Source: Anaerobacillus sp.
GTDB taxonomy: Bacteria; Bacillota; Bacilli; Bacillales_H; Anaerobacillaceae
Direction: 5' to 3'
Length of the DNA: 7,937 nucleotides
Assembly: GCA_007120055.1 (NCBI GenBank)
Contig: SKOL01000642.1
Coordinates: forward strand, 1 to 7,937
Part shown: in pieces, positions 1 through 7,937 of the stretch
Layout of the letters: every line of letters begins with the position of its first letter
Position numbering within the stretch: position 1 is the stretch's first letter
Notes under the pieces: generated by a model
Databases searched by the model: none
Told to the model about the DNA's origin: nothing
Seen by the model: the letters and a program-made list of their open reading frames with translations, nothing else
Translations under genes and position numbers: made by a program

Positions 1-557
1 ACTTTAGCCATACCAGCATCTGCCATCATACCAGCAATACCTAACTGAATTTCTTCAGCTTTTTTGTAATTGAGCTTTCTTCCTAAATAAGCTGCTAAAA
101 CACCAACTGACACTGCATGATGAAAAATATAGTCTACTTCTGTCGAATAGTGGTGAATTGAAATAATTTCTTCTGGATCTTCATCTAATTTTTCTATTAA
201 AGGTAATAAAATTTTTCTAATGCTTAAAATATCAACTTTTATTCCGGCTTGCCAACTTTGAAATAATTTTTTATAAGTTTGTACAGCTTTTAAGTAAAGA
301 TTCATAAACGAATAACTCTTCTTCTGTTGCTTTTTAGTTTCGTCTTCTTCCTCTTCTATTACTTCTTTTGGTTTATACGGTTCGCCATTAACGAGAGTAG
401 ACTCAACATCAACAGATTCAATTAAAAAAGCTTTTAACACTGTTATATATTGTTCTGTTAACACCGTTTTTTTACGCATTAAAACTTGATTTGATAAACA
501 CTTTACATCACTAGCTAAAATACATCCTTCTTCTAACTGATTTGGTTTAACCTTCAT
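1..557 (-). CDS. HD-GYP-like domain protein, N-terminal part (runs off the window)
   Basis: This frame is open from an ATG at 557 to the window edge, giving 185 full codons; the C-terminus lies outside. A GGAGG ribosome-binding site sits 10 nt before the ATG. Residues 1-60 (starting MKVKPNQLEEGCILASDV) resemble the small N-terminal domain that precedes many HD-GYP phosphodiesterase domains. An acidic and lysine-rich linker covers about 67-80. The HD-like part begins near 130: His146-His147 followed by AVSVGVLAAYLGR matches the first metal-binding His helix, and IQLGIAGMMADAGMAK (170-185) matches the segment that normally reads LLHDIGK. Here the His of the HD pair is Ala179, while Asp180 remains. 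HD-GYP proteins usually hydrolyse cyclic di-GMP with a two-metal site, so this copy may be a non-catalytic or altered version. The GYP motif cannot be seen. It follows gyrA by 141 bp, across a terminator, so it is probably transcribed separately. Family assignment is fairly sure; function is not. Confidence 0.75.
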   Translation of the reverse strand, partial: MKVKPNQLEEGCILASDVKCLSNQVLMRKKTVLTEQYITVLKAFLIESVDVESTLVNGEPYKPKEVIEEEEDETKKQQKKSYSFMNLYLKAVQTYKKLFQSWQAGIKVDILSIRKILLPLIEKLDEDPEEIISIHHYSTEVDYIFHHAVSVGVLAAYLGRKLNYKKAEEIQLGIAGMMADAGMAK

Positions 558-609
558 ACGATCTCTTCCTCCAAACCGAAAAGATTGCCAAAATTTTTCT
601 CTTTTTATC

Positions 610-645
610 ATTATATCGAATCGTTAATATTTAGACTACAGTCAA
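610..645 (-). promoter_or_regulatory. Weak promoter candidate for the HD-GYP-like gene
   Basis: On the minus strand a perfect TATAAT lies at 615-610, about 53 nt before the ATG at 557. No good -35 stands at the normal distance; 17 nt upstream reads TAGTCT. A TTGACT (645-640) is present but 24 nt away, too far for an ordinary sigma-A spacer. The site falls between the gyrA terminator and the gene, where a promoter would be expected. Low confidence. Confidence 0.3.
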
Positions 646-648
646 TAT

Positions 649-686
649 AAAAGGCTTACCAGACAATAATTGACGGTAAGCCTTTT
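649..686 (-). terminator. Rho-independent terminator of gyrA
   Basis: A perfect 12-bp inverted repeat (AAAAGGCTTACC at 649-660, GGTAAGCCTTTT at 675-686) encloses a 14-nt loop, 12 bp after the gyrA stop. In the gyrA transcript the stem ends in UUUU followed by AUAUU, a short and interrupted U-tract. It faces the end of the gyrase genes and separates them from the HD-GYP-like gene. On the opposite strand no T-run follows, so the minus direction is favoured. Loop bases 674-669 (GUCAAU) can also pair with bases 646-641 just past the stem. Confidence 0.85.
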
Positions 687-698
687 AGTAAAGGTTAT

Positions 699-3239
699 TT
701 ATTCTTCATCTTCTTCTGTTTCTTGAGCTTCATTTTCTTCTTCAGTTTCTGGCTGTTCCGATCCTTCAACTTCGACGTTGGGAGTTTCATTCTCTTCTTC
801 AAGTTCGTTTTCTATTGACTCTTCATCAATATCAACTTTAGCCACTGTTGCCACACCTTCACCTTCACCAACTCGAATTAACCGAACACCTTGTGTATTA
901 CGACCTGTTCTTGAAATGTCTTCAACATGTAATCGGATAATTACTCCACTCACTGTAATGATCATGATATCACTTTCATCAGAAACAACACGTAACGCTA
1001 CGACTTGACCATTTTTATCAGTAATATTACAAGTTCTTATTCCTTTACCACCACGATTTTGAATCCGGTAATCTTCAACTGGAGTTTTCTTTCCATAACC
1101 TTTTTCAGTCACAGTTAAAACATCGTATCCGTCTTCAATAATATCCATTCCAACGACTTGGTCACCTTCAGGTAATGATATTCCTTTTACACCACCTGCA
1201 GTTCGTCCCATTAAACGTACGTCATCTTCATGGAAGCGAATCGACATTCCTTTTTTCGTACCGATGATAATTTCTTGATCACCATCAGTGAGACGTACAC
1301 CGTGTAACTCGTCATCACCACGTAGATTAATCGCAAACAGACCGCCCTTACGGATATTAGCAAACGAAGCTAATTCTGTACGTTTCGTAATCCCGTGTTT
1401 TGTCATAAAGAATAAATATTTATCATCAAATTCTTCGACAGGAATCACCGTACTTATATATTCACCTTGCTCAATTTGCAATAAGTTAATAATCGGAATC
1501 CCTTTAGCGGTTCTCCCTAACTCAGGAATTTCATAACCTTTTAGGCGGTATACTTTCCCTTTATTCGTAAAGAATAAAATCGTATGGTGAGAACATGTAG
1601 TAAATAAATGTTCGACGAAATCATCGTCGTTCGTTCCCATTCCTTGAATACCGCGTCCTCCACGTTTTTGACTACGATACGTCGAAATTGGTAGACGTTT
1701 AATATAACCGTTATGCGTAAGAGTAATAACGATATTTGTACGTGGAATTAAGTCTTCGTCCTCGAAACTATCTTCATCAATGGAAATCATCGTTCTTCTT
1801 TCATCATTAAACTTTTCTTTAACTTCTGTAAGCTCAGCACGAATAATTTCTAATACCTTTTCTTCATCCGCTAAAATTGCCTTTAATTCAGCAATTCGCT
1901 TCACAAGCTCTGCATACTCGTTTTCAATTTTATCTCTTTCTAACCCTGTTAAACGCTGCAGGCGCATATCTAATATCGCTTGAGCTTGTTCATAGCTTAA
2001 CGAGAATTGGCTCATTAACCCTTCTCGAGCGATGTCTGTCGTTTGCGAACCACGAATAAGGGCAATCACTTCATCTAAATGATCAAGAGCTACTCTTAAT
2101 CCCTCTAAAATATGTGCTCTCGCTTCTGCTTTTCTTAATTCAAAAGCAGTACGGCGCTTAATTACCACTTTTTGATGTTCTAAATAATATTCTAAACATT
2201 GTTTTAAATTCAATACTTTTGGTTGACCATCTACTAAAGCTAATAAATTAATTCCGAAGCTCGTTTGCATTGCCGTTTGCTTATAAAGATTATTTAATAA
2301 CACATTACTATTTACGTCTCGGCGCATTTCAATAACAATACGCATTCCCGTACGATCTGATTCGTCACGTAAATCAGTAATCCCATCAATTTTCTTTTCA
2401 CGTACGAGTTCAGCAATTTTTTCAATAAGTTTCGCTTTATTTACTTGGTATGGAATTTCAGAAACGATAATTCTTTGCTTCCCACCATTCATCTCTTCAA
2501 TTTCTGCTTTAGCTCTTAACGTAATAGATCCTTTACCTGTTTGGTAAGCTTTACGAATACCAGAGATACCGACAATTTCAGCACCTGTAGGGAAATCCGG
2601 CCCTGGAATAACTTCCATTAACTCTGGCAAAGTTATATCTTGGTTATGACTAACAGCGAGTACGCCGTCAATCACTTCTCCCAATTGATGAGGCGGAATA
2701 TTTGTTGCCATCCCAACTGCGATCCCCGATGTACCGTTCACTAGTAAATTCGGAAAACGTGCTGGAAGTACAATTGGCTCTCGCTCAGAGCCATCGTAAT
2801 TGTCTTGATAATCAATCGTATCTTTATTAATGTCACGAACCATTTCCATTGAAATTTTTGACATTCTCGCTTCGGTATAACGCATTGCAGCTGCTGCATC
2901 ACCATCAACAGACCCGAAGTTACCGTGTCCATCAATAAGCATGTAGCGATAGCTAAAGTCTTGCGCCATTCTAACCATCGTTTCATAAACTGCTGAATCA
3001 CCGTGTGGATGGTACTTACCAATTACTTCACCAACGATACGCGCTGACTTTTTATATGCTTTATCAGACGTCATTCCTAGCTCATTCATTGCATATAAAA
3101 TACGACGGTGCACCGGCTTTAAACCATCTCTTACGTCTGGTAGGGCACGGCTAACAATTACACTCATCGCATAGTCCATAAACGACGTTTTCATTTCATG
3201 ACTAATATTTATTTCTTTTACTCTAGATTCATCTGCCAT
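699..3239 (-). CDS. gyrA: DNA gyrase subunit A
   Basis: GyrA cuts and rejoins both DNA strands in the A2B2 gyrase that introduces negative supercoils using ATP. The 846-residue protein starts at an ATG with a GGAGGT site 8 nt upstream. The winged-helix and tower region (about 1-500) holds the catalytic Tyr121 in AMRYTEAR, after Arg120. The quinolone-determining segment reads GDSAVYE with Ser82 and Glu86, the residues normal for drug-sensitive Bacillus. The C-terminal pinwheel (about 500-800) carries the GyrA box QKRGGRG at 524-530, needed for DNA wrapping and true gyrase rather than Topo IV activity; a related QNRGGKG occurs at 727-733. The last 44 residues contain 24 Asp/Glu and no Lys or Arg. 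The protein is about 25 residues longer than the B. subtilis form as I recall it, and the excess is this tail. It lies 358 bp after gyrB and ends in a terminator. Identity is essentially certain. Confidence 0.98.
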   Translation of the reverse strand: MADESRVKEINISHEMKTSFMDYAMSVIVSRALPDVRDGLKPVHRRILYAMNELGMTSDKAYKKSARIVGEVIGKYHPHGDSAVYETMVRMAQDFSYRYMLIDGHGNFGSVDGDAAAAMRYTEARMSKISMEMVRDINKDTIDYQDNYDGSEREPIVLPARFPNLLVNGTSGIAVGMATNIPPHQLGEVIDGVLAVSHNQDITLPELMEVIPGPDFPTGAEIVGISGIRKAYQTGKGSITLRAKAEIEEMNGGKQRIIVSEIPYQVNKAKLIEKIAELVREKKIDGITDLRDESDRTGMRIVIEMRRDVNSNVLLNNLYKQTAMQTSFGINLLALVDGQPKVLNLKQCLEYYLEHQKVVIKRRTAFELRKAEARAHILEGLRVALDHLDEVIALIRGSQTTDIAREGLMSQFSLSYEQAQAILDMRLQRLTGLERDKIENEYAELVKRIAELKAILADEEKVLEIIRAELTEVKEKFNDERRTMISIDEDSFEDEDLIPRTNIVITLTHNGYIKRLPISTYRSQKRGGRGIQGMGTNDDDFVEHLFTTCSHHTILFFTNKGKVYRLKGYEIPELGRTAKGIPIINLLQIEQGEYISTVIPVEEFDDKYLFFMTKHGITKRTELASFANIRKGGLFAINLRGDDELHGVRLTDGDQEIIIGTKKGMSIRFHEDDVRLMGRTAGGVKGISLPEGDQVVGMDIIEDGYDVLTVTEKGYGKKTPVEDYRIQNRGGKGIRTCNITDKNGQVVALRVVSDESDIMIITVSGVIIRLHVEDISRTGRNTQGVRLIRVGEGEGVATVAKVDIDEESIENELEEENETPNVEVEGSEQPETEEENEAQETEEDEE

Positions 3240-3270
3240 CTAGTCTTACCTCCAATTCCCCATCTCTTAA

Positions 3271-3353
3271 AATGTAAAATTTATAATTTATAATTTAAAA
3301 TTTAAAATTAGTGAATGAAGAGCTTCGAAGCCTCCAAAAACCTACATTTATTT
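3271..3353. repeat. Heptad-repeat hairpin element, copy 1 (gyrB-gyrA gap)
   Basis: Between 3271 and 3310 the sequence is a degenerate tandem repeat with a 7-bp period (AATGTAA, AATTTAT twice, AATTTAA twice, then AATTA). After a short spacer comes a perfect 10-bp palindrome, GCTTCGAAGC (3322-3331), then CTCCAAAAACC and TACATTT. The same order of parts occurs at 5541-5639 before gyrB, so the two look like copies of one dispersed element. It lies 32-114 bp upstream of the gyrA start, inside the probable gyrA leader. The AT-rich arm also contains many TATAAA-like strings, so no single promoter can be picked from it. Confidence 0.6.
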
Positions 3354-3392
3354 GGATGGAGTATAACTTAACTATGTCAACTATAGTATTGA

Positions 3393-3470
3393 AGAATGTA
3401 AATTTAGAATTTATTTGACTACGAAGCTGCACTATATAGTAATTCTAAATTTTACATTCTACATTTTAAA
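3393..3470. repeat. Heptad-repeat hairpin element, copy 3 (inverted repeat)
   Basis: The left arm AGAATGTAAATTTAGAATT (3393-3411) is the reverse complement of 3441-3460 except for one extra T, giving a near-perfect 19-bp stem around a 29-nt loop. The right arm continues in 7-bp units (TTCTAAA, TTTTACA, TTCTACA, TTTTAAA; 3443-3470). The loop includes CGAAGC, a remnant of the GCTTCGAAGC core seen in copies 1 and 2, and the palindrome ACTATATAGT (3431-3440). It could act as an RNA hairpin in the gyrB-gyrA transcript. No open reading frame accompanies it. Confidence 0.6.
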
Positions 3471-3475
3471 TTTAA

Positions 3476-3588
3476 TGAATTTCATAATTCATTATTCTCG
3501 CCACTAAGATCAATATATAGTTGCGTCAAAACCGTTCGCAAACTATATATTGCATGATGTGGCTCATTTTTGGTAATTATGAAATTCA
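3476..3588. repeat. Nested palindrome (MITE-like) directly after gyrB
   Basis: The outer arms are a perfect 14-bp inverted repeat, TGAATTTCATAATT (3476-3489) and AATTATGAAATTCA (3575-3588). Inside, GCCAC (3500-3504) pairs with GTGGC (3559-3563). At the centre, CAATATATAGTTGCG (3511-3525) pairs with 3537-3552 with one bulged A, leaving an 11-nt loop. The whole 113 bp can fold as one long interrupted hairpin on either strand. It begins 9 bp after the gyrB stop codon. No U-tract follows on the gyrB side, so it is a poor intrinsic terminator; a miniature transposable element or an RNA-stabilising or processing hairpin fits better. No clear target-site duplication was seen. Confidence 0.6.
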
Positions 3589-3597
3589 CTCAATTAA

Positions 3598-5540
<1,943 letters not shown>

Positions 5541-5557
<17 letters not shown>

Positions 5558-5639
5558 TGTAGAATGTAGAATTATTTTAAGAGAACGCTTCGAAGCAAAC
5601 CCTAAAAACAATTTTACATTTTACATTTTTAATACTACA
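5541..5639. repeat. Heptad-repeat hairpin element, copy 2 (remB-gyrB gap)
   Basis: The left arm (5541-5575) is a 7-bp tandem repeat, GAATGTA three times and GAATTTA once, ending GAATTAT. The right arm (5612-5639) has the opposite-strand form, TTTTACA twice, then TTTTTAA and TACTACA. Between them lies GCTTCGAAGC (5587-5596) followed by AAACCCTAAAAAC. The arms can pair imperfectly, making a long hairpin with a palindromic tip. The architecture matches 3271-3353. It fills nearly the whole space between remB and gyrB, so any gyrB promoter must lie inside it or upstream of remB. Confidence 0.65.
5571..5598 (-). promoter_or_regulatory. Weak promoter candidate for gyrB, inside the repeat
   Basis: On the minus strand TTGCTT (5598-5593) and AATAAT (5576-5571) are separated by 16 bp, resembling a sigma-A promoter with three of six and five of six consensus bases. 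The -35 overlaps the GCTTCGAAGC palindrome. It would start transcription roughly 45 nt before the gyrB TTG. In such AT-rich sequence this could be chance. Confidence 0.25.
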
Positions 5640-5644
5640 TTTAT

Positions 5645-5899
5645 TTAATCTTCCATATCTGGATTAAAAAGAGCTCTGCGTTTTAATGTCGTTGATGAAA
5701 TAGGGGAAAAGTAGATTTTATCAGTAGTTATGACGATAGATTTGGGCGCATCCTCTGAAATTTCCTCTACTTGTTTCGCTTGCTCATTGGAGTTTAAAAA
5801 TTGTTCAGTTGTTTCTGAACCTTCCTTCACTTGACGATCTAAGATACAAATTACATCTTTAGAACGAATGACCGTGTCTCCGCCTAAATGAACAAACAT
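5645..5899 (-). CDS. remB: RemB (YaaB), DUF370 extracellular-matrix regulator family
   Basis: RemB belongs with RemA to the DUF370 family. In B. subtilis both help activate biofilm matrix genes; RemA is a DNA-binding protein, and the biochemical role of RemB is less clear. The product is 84 residues. It starts MFVHLGGDTVI and has the conserved PKSIVIT (52-58) and YFSPISSTTLKRRA (63-76), which match the B. subtilis protein as I recall it. The middle (about 25-50) is variable and polar. I chose the ATG at 5899: a GTG at 5908 would add three residues, but the AGGTGG ribosome-binding site overlaps that codon and is 5 nt from the ATG. The gene follows recF by 10 bp, with its ribosome-binding site running on from the recF stop, so the two are probably translated from one message. 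Its place between recF and gyrB is the usual Bacillus arrangement. Confidence 0.93.
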   Translation of the reverse strand: MFVHLGGDTVIRSKDVICILDRQVKEGSETTEQFLNSNEQAKQVEEISEDAPKSIVITTDKIYFSPISSTTLKRRALFNPDMED

Positions 5900-5909
5900 T
5901 CCGACCACC

Positions 5910-7025
5910 TCATTTTAATTTTTTTATTTTGCCTTTTTCAACGATATACGTCGAAGCTTCCTTTAATGTATGATGATCTATACCATCGACACTTGTCGTA
6001 GTTACAAACGTTTGGACTTTCCCTTGAATTGTATTCAATAAATGAGATTGACGATAATCATCTAATTCAGAAAGAACGTCATCCAATAATAAAATTGGAT
6101 ATTCTCCTAATTTGTTATAAATTAATTGTAACTCAGCCATTTTAACAGAAAGAGCGGTCGTTCGTTGTTGTCCTTGTGACCCAAATGTTTGAACATCTCT
6201 TTCATTGACTAAAAATAAGAGATCGTCTCGGTGCGGCCCAATCAATGATGTTCCACGTTCAATCTCCTTGTCTTTTATTTTAGCAAAATTTCCTTCTAAT
6301 TCTTCTTCTATTTTCGACAATTCTGTCGTTTCTGATACCTTAATAGACGGTTTATATTGTAAACTTAAATTTTCTAGCCCTCTACTAATATCGTTATGAA
6401 TCGGATTTGCCCATTTTTCAAGCAAATCAAGAAATTCGAAACGCTTCAAAATCACTTTCGCAGCATTTTCAATAAGCTGATAAGTTAATATATCTAGTAA
6501 GCCATCATCAGCTTTTTTTCTTTGTAGATTTTTTAAAAGATGATTTCGCTGTTGTAATATTTTATGATATAAAGCTAAATGATAAAGGTAAACAGGATTG
6601 ATTTGTCCCATCTCCATATCGATAAAACGACGGCGCACCTGAGGGCTTCCTTTTACGAGATTTAAATCCTCAGGTGCAAACATGACGATATTTAACGCGC
6701 CAATATATTCACTTAATTTTCGTTGTTCTAAACGATTTAATTTTACTTTTTTCCCTTTGTTAGAAATAATCACTTCTAAACTTAAAGGTCCCGTTCGCCT
6801 CTCGATCCTACCTTCTATCTTAGCATATTCTTCGTCCCAGTAAATCAGCTCTCTGTCACGGGTCGTTCGGTGTGATTTAGCTAAACCAAGTACGTAAATA
6901 GACTCCATAATATTCGTTTTTCCCTGGGCGTTTTCCCCTAAAATGACATTTACATTATTTTCAAACGCTACTTGTTCTTTACTATAGTTTCGATAGTTAG
7001 TTAATATTAGATCGTTAATATGCAA
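5910..7025 (-). CDS. recF: DNA replication and repair ATPase RecF
   Basis: RecF is an SMC-like ATPase that, with RecO and RecR, loads RecA onto single-strand gaps and helps restart stalled forks. From the TTG at 7025 it has 371 residues, the normal length. The Walker A P-loop GENAQGKT is at 30-37 (Lys36). [18 protein letters not shown] (about 117-134) is a strongly conserved RecF stretch. The ABC signature region is GSQGQQR (282-288), and Walker B with the catalytic acid is [11 protein letters not shown] (312-322). The frame is open up to a TTG at 7049 overlapping the yaaA stop, but those eight extra residues have no counterpart in the family, and their codons contain the GAGGGG ribosome-binding site placed 6 nt before TTG 7025. 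The protein then begins (M)[13 protein letters not shown], as RecF proteins do. It lies 20 bp after yaaA and 10 bp before remB. Confidence 0.96.
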   Translation of the reverse strand: MHINDLILTNYRNYSKEQVAFENNVNVILGENAQGKTNIMESIYVLGLAKSHRTTRDRELIYWDEEYAKIEGRIERRTGPLSLEVIISNKGKKVKLNRLEQRKLSEYIGALNIVMFAPEDLNLVKGSPQVRRRFIDMEMGQINPVYLYHLALYHKILQQRNHLLKNLQRKKADDGLLDILTYQLIENAAKVILKRFEFLDLLEKWANPIHNDISRGLENLSLQYKPSIKVSETTELSKIEEELEGNFAKIKDKEIERGTSLIGPHRDDLLFLVNERDVQTFGSQGQQRTTALSVKMAELQLIYNKLGEYPILLLDDVLSELDDYRQSHLLNTIQGKVQTFVTTTSVDGIDHHTLKEASTYIVEKGKIKKLK

Positions 7026-7045
7026 AGATTTCCCCTCGCTAAACT

Positions 7046-7270
7046 TCAATCATCTTTTGAAACAATACGAAACGAACCATGAGAAGGAATGGTAATAACG
7101 TCACCGTTATATAATTTTTTTCCTCGTCTATTTTCAAATTCATTATTTAAAAACACTTCATATTCACTTAAAAACCATTTCGCCATGCCGCCAGTATCAA
7201 TAAGGCCTACCTCTTTTAACATTTGTCCTAATGTTATGAACGACGACGAAATATTTACGTCCGTTTGCAA
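7046..7270 (-). CDS. yaaA: S4-domain RNA-binding protein YaaA
   Basis: This 74-residue protein is the S4-like RNA-binding protein found between dnaN and recF in Bacillaceae (called yaaA or rlbA in B. subtilis, and thought to act in ribosome assembly). The S4 core is visible as [20 protein letters not shown] (12-31), then a segment [29 protein letters not shown] (33-61) typical of the RNA-contacting turn, with an NRRGKKL basic patch at 47-53. It starts at a TTG at 7270. An in-frame TAG lies two codons upstream, so no longer form is possible, and AAGGTG provides a ribosome-binding site 6 nt ahead. Its TGA is 20 bp before the recF start. The 413-bp gap upstream probably carries its promoter and those of the following genes. 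Confidence 0.9.
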   Translation of the reverse strand: MQTDVNISSSFITLGQMLKEVGLIDTGGMAKWFLSEYEVFLNNEFENRRGKKLYNGDVITIPSHGSFRIVSKDD

Positions 7271-7352
7271 TTGCTACACCTTCTTTCGATGGTTAGAAAC
7301 TTTACGCTACATATGACGATTTACCGTCACTTTATTTTCACACACTAAAGTT

Positions 7353-7459
7353 TTCCCTAACCTTATCATTGTCATATTTTTATTATTTTAGGTTTAGCAA
7401 AAAATGTTGCTATTAGACCTTTGTTTAAGTTGTCCTATTAATTCCCTAACTTATATTGT
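7353..7459 (-). repeat. Direct repeat of a promoter-like sequence upstream of yaaA
   Basis: Two copies about 90 bp apart share ACAAT, then ATAAG, then TTAGGGAA on the minus strand. They lie at 7459-7442 (18 bp) and 7372-7353 (20 bp) and differ by two one-base insertions. The first copy overlaps the best -10 candidate in the gap. They could be a duplicated promoter or a paired protein-binding site. Confidence 0.45.
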
Positions 7460-7483
7460 ACTAAAATCGCGGAGTGAACACAA
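7455..7483 (-). promoter_or_regulatory. Promoter candidate for yaaA-recF-remB
   Basis: On the minus strand TTGTGT (7483-7478) and TACAAT (7460-7455) are 17 bp apart, the ideal sigma-A spacing. The -10 matches five of six consensus bases and the -35 three of six. Initiation here would leave a leader of about 175 nt before the yaaA TTG. A second, weaker pair (TTGCTA with TATGAC, 17 bp) lies about 80 bp closer to yaaA. Confidence 0.4.
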
Positions 7484-7511
7484 TTGAAACTACTAATATA
7501 AACCAATTTTG

Positions 7512-7531
7512 AAAAAGAAAATTTTCTTTTT
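7512..7531. repeat. Perfect A/T-tract palindrome
   Basis: A 20-bp perfect palindrome consists of A5-G-A4 followed by T4-C-T5. Phased A- and T-tracts of this kind commonly bend DNA. As RNA it would form a weak stem with no GC clamp, so it is a poor terminator, though it lies between dnaN and the next promoter candidate. Its function is unknown. Confidence 0.5.
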
Positions 7532-7568
7532 GCAAGGCTCTTTTCGTAAAGATTCCCAAAAACAAAAG

Positions 7569-7645
7569 GTCAGACACCGTTAGACACTCTAATATAAACG
7601 GATATTATATATCGTCTATATAGTAGTTTGGCCTGGTGATCTGAC
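7569..7645. repeat. REP-like hairpin after dnaN
   Basis: GTCAGACACC (7569-7578) pairs with GGTGATCTGAC (7635-7645) with one bulged A. Nested within, ATATAAACG (7592-7600) pairs with CGTCTATAT (7613-7621) with one mismatch, leaving a 12-nt loop. A second TAGACAC follows the left arm (7581-7587). The arm resembles the GTCTGAC-type palindromes that I recall as dispersed repeats in Bacillaceae, sometimes near REP-associated transposases; this is memory, not a search. It lies 38 bp after the dnaN stop and might also serve as a transcript 3' end, although no good U-tract follows. Confidence 0.5.
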
Positions 7646-7683
7646 ACTTATAGGATACTTTCATTCAATTATATCGTTTTTAT

Positions 7684-7937
7684 TTAGTAAGTTCTGACTG
7701 GAGAAAACAAGTGCAAGCTATTTTCATGGTCAACAGGTCTTACTAAAAACGGGCTCATTGCTCCGGTGAACGATACTTTAATTTCAGCGCTATCAATAAT
7801 TTTTAAAGCGTCGATAATATTTTTACCGTTAAACGAGATTCTTAACTCTTCGCCACTTGTTTGCTTCGTTACAATTTTCTCGGTAACTTTACCAATTTCA
7901 GGTGTAATCGATGTAATTTCGATTTCGCCACCATCCA
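7684..7937 (-). CDS. dnaN: DNA polymerase III beta subunit (sliding clamp), C-terminal part
   Basis: The frame enters from the window's right edge and ends with TAA at 7684, giving 83 C-terminal residues of a protein usually near 380. The ring-shaped clamp holds polymerase III and repair enzymes on DNA. Visible family features are EITSITPEIGKV, GEELRISFNGKNIIDALK, FTGAMSPFLVRP and the terminal SPVRTY. The last of these matches the conserved C-terminal strand that helps form the pocket for partner clamp-binding motifs. The part seen belongs to the third clamp domain. The start and promoter lie outside the window. It leads the yaaA-recF-remB-gyrB-gyrA block, and the 413-bp gap after it suggests that downstream genes are not wholly dependent on its promoter. 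Confidence 0.96.
   Translation of the reverse strand, partial: DGGEIEITSITPEIGKVTEKIVTKQTSGEELRISFNGKNIIDALKIIDSAEIKVSFTGAMSPFLVRPVDHENSLHLFSPVRTY

Larger units (their letters stand above)
7271..7683. other. dnaN-yaaA intergenic region without a gene
   Basis: No credible coding frame is seen on either strand in these 413 bp. The region holds, from the dnaN side, a REP-like hairpin, a small 5-bp hairpin (7539-7552), a 20-bp A/T palindrome, a promoter candidate, an imperfect direct repeat, and two small inverted repeats nearer yaaA: ACTTTA/TAAAGT (7329-7334 and 7346-7351) and TGACG/CGTCA (7314-7318 and 7325-7329). No DnaA box close to TTATCCACA was found, so it does not look like an origin segment. 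Confidence 0.6.

Noticed and set aside
2741..3022. A 93-codon minus-strand open frame
   Set aside because: It lies entirely inside gyrA in another frame, has no ribosome-binding site, and resembles no family.
3373..3382. A perfect minus-strand TTGACA (3382-3377 region) as a gyrA promoter
   Set aside because: No acceptable -10 lies 16-18 bp downstream; the nearest TATACT is only 9 bp away.
3432..3441. CTATATAGTA shared with 7616-7625
   Set aside because: It is a 10-bp AT-rich, nearly self-complementary string, easily shared by chance.
3476..3588. The nested palindrome as a standard gyrB terminator
   Set aside because: The stem is AT-rich on the outside, and no U-tract follows it on the minus strand.
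3240..3597. Riboswitch, T-box or tRNA in the gyrB-gyrA gap
   Set aside because: No conserved T-box sequence, tRNA arm or known riboswitch core was recognised; the structure present is simple inverted repeats.
7329..7345. TTATTTTCACACA as a DnaA box
   Set aside because: It has several mismatches to TTATCCACA and stands alone; no cluster of boxes is present in the gap.

Overview
The window is the replication-origin-proximal dnaN - yaaA - recF - remB - gyrB - gyrA block of a Firmicute, read on the reverse strand. Every gene is on the minus strand, so transcription runs from position 7937 toward position 1. The gene order, the presence of remB (DUF370) between recF and gyrB, and the close match of RecF, GyrB and GyrA to remembered Bacillus sequences place it in the family Bacillaceae. 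The AT-rich composition, frequent TTG starts and a long acidic GyrA tail fit a Bacillus relative, perhaps an alkaliphile or a halotolerant lineage. That last point is a weak inference.

Layout in transcription order: the C-terminal 83 residues of the DnaN sliding clamp (7937-7684); a 413-bp gap with a REP-like hairpin, an A/T palindrome, a promoter candidate and an 18-20 bp direct repeat; yaaA (S4 RNA-binding protein); recF; remB; a 127-bp gap made largely of a heptanucleotide-repeat inverted element; gyrB; a 358-bp gap holding two more such elements and a 113-bp nested palindrome; gyrA; a 12-bp-stem terminator; and finally the N-terminal 185 residues of an HD-GYP-like protein that runs off the window at position 1.

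The genes work together in chromosome maintenance. DnaN is the processivity clamp, RecF loads recombinase at gaps and stalled forks, and GyrA2GyrB2 removes the positive supercoils made by the fork. YaaA and RemB are conserved passengers with RNA-binding and DNA-binding roles. yaaA, recF and remB are packed within 10-20 bp of each other and look like one transcription unit. gyrB and gyrA are separated by repeat-filled gaps and may have extra promoters or processing sites.

No new enzyme system, CRISPR array, transposase, tRNA or rRNA is visible. The unusual content is intergenic: a family of hairpin elements with 7-bp-period arms around a GCTTCGAAGC core, a nested MITE-like palindrome, and a REP-like hairpin. 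The HD-GYP protein next to gyrA has lost the His of its signature HD pair. Three starts were moved inward from the longest open frame (recF, remB, gyrB) on ribosome-binding-site and family-length grounds.
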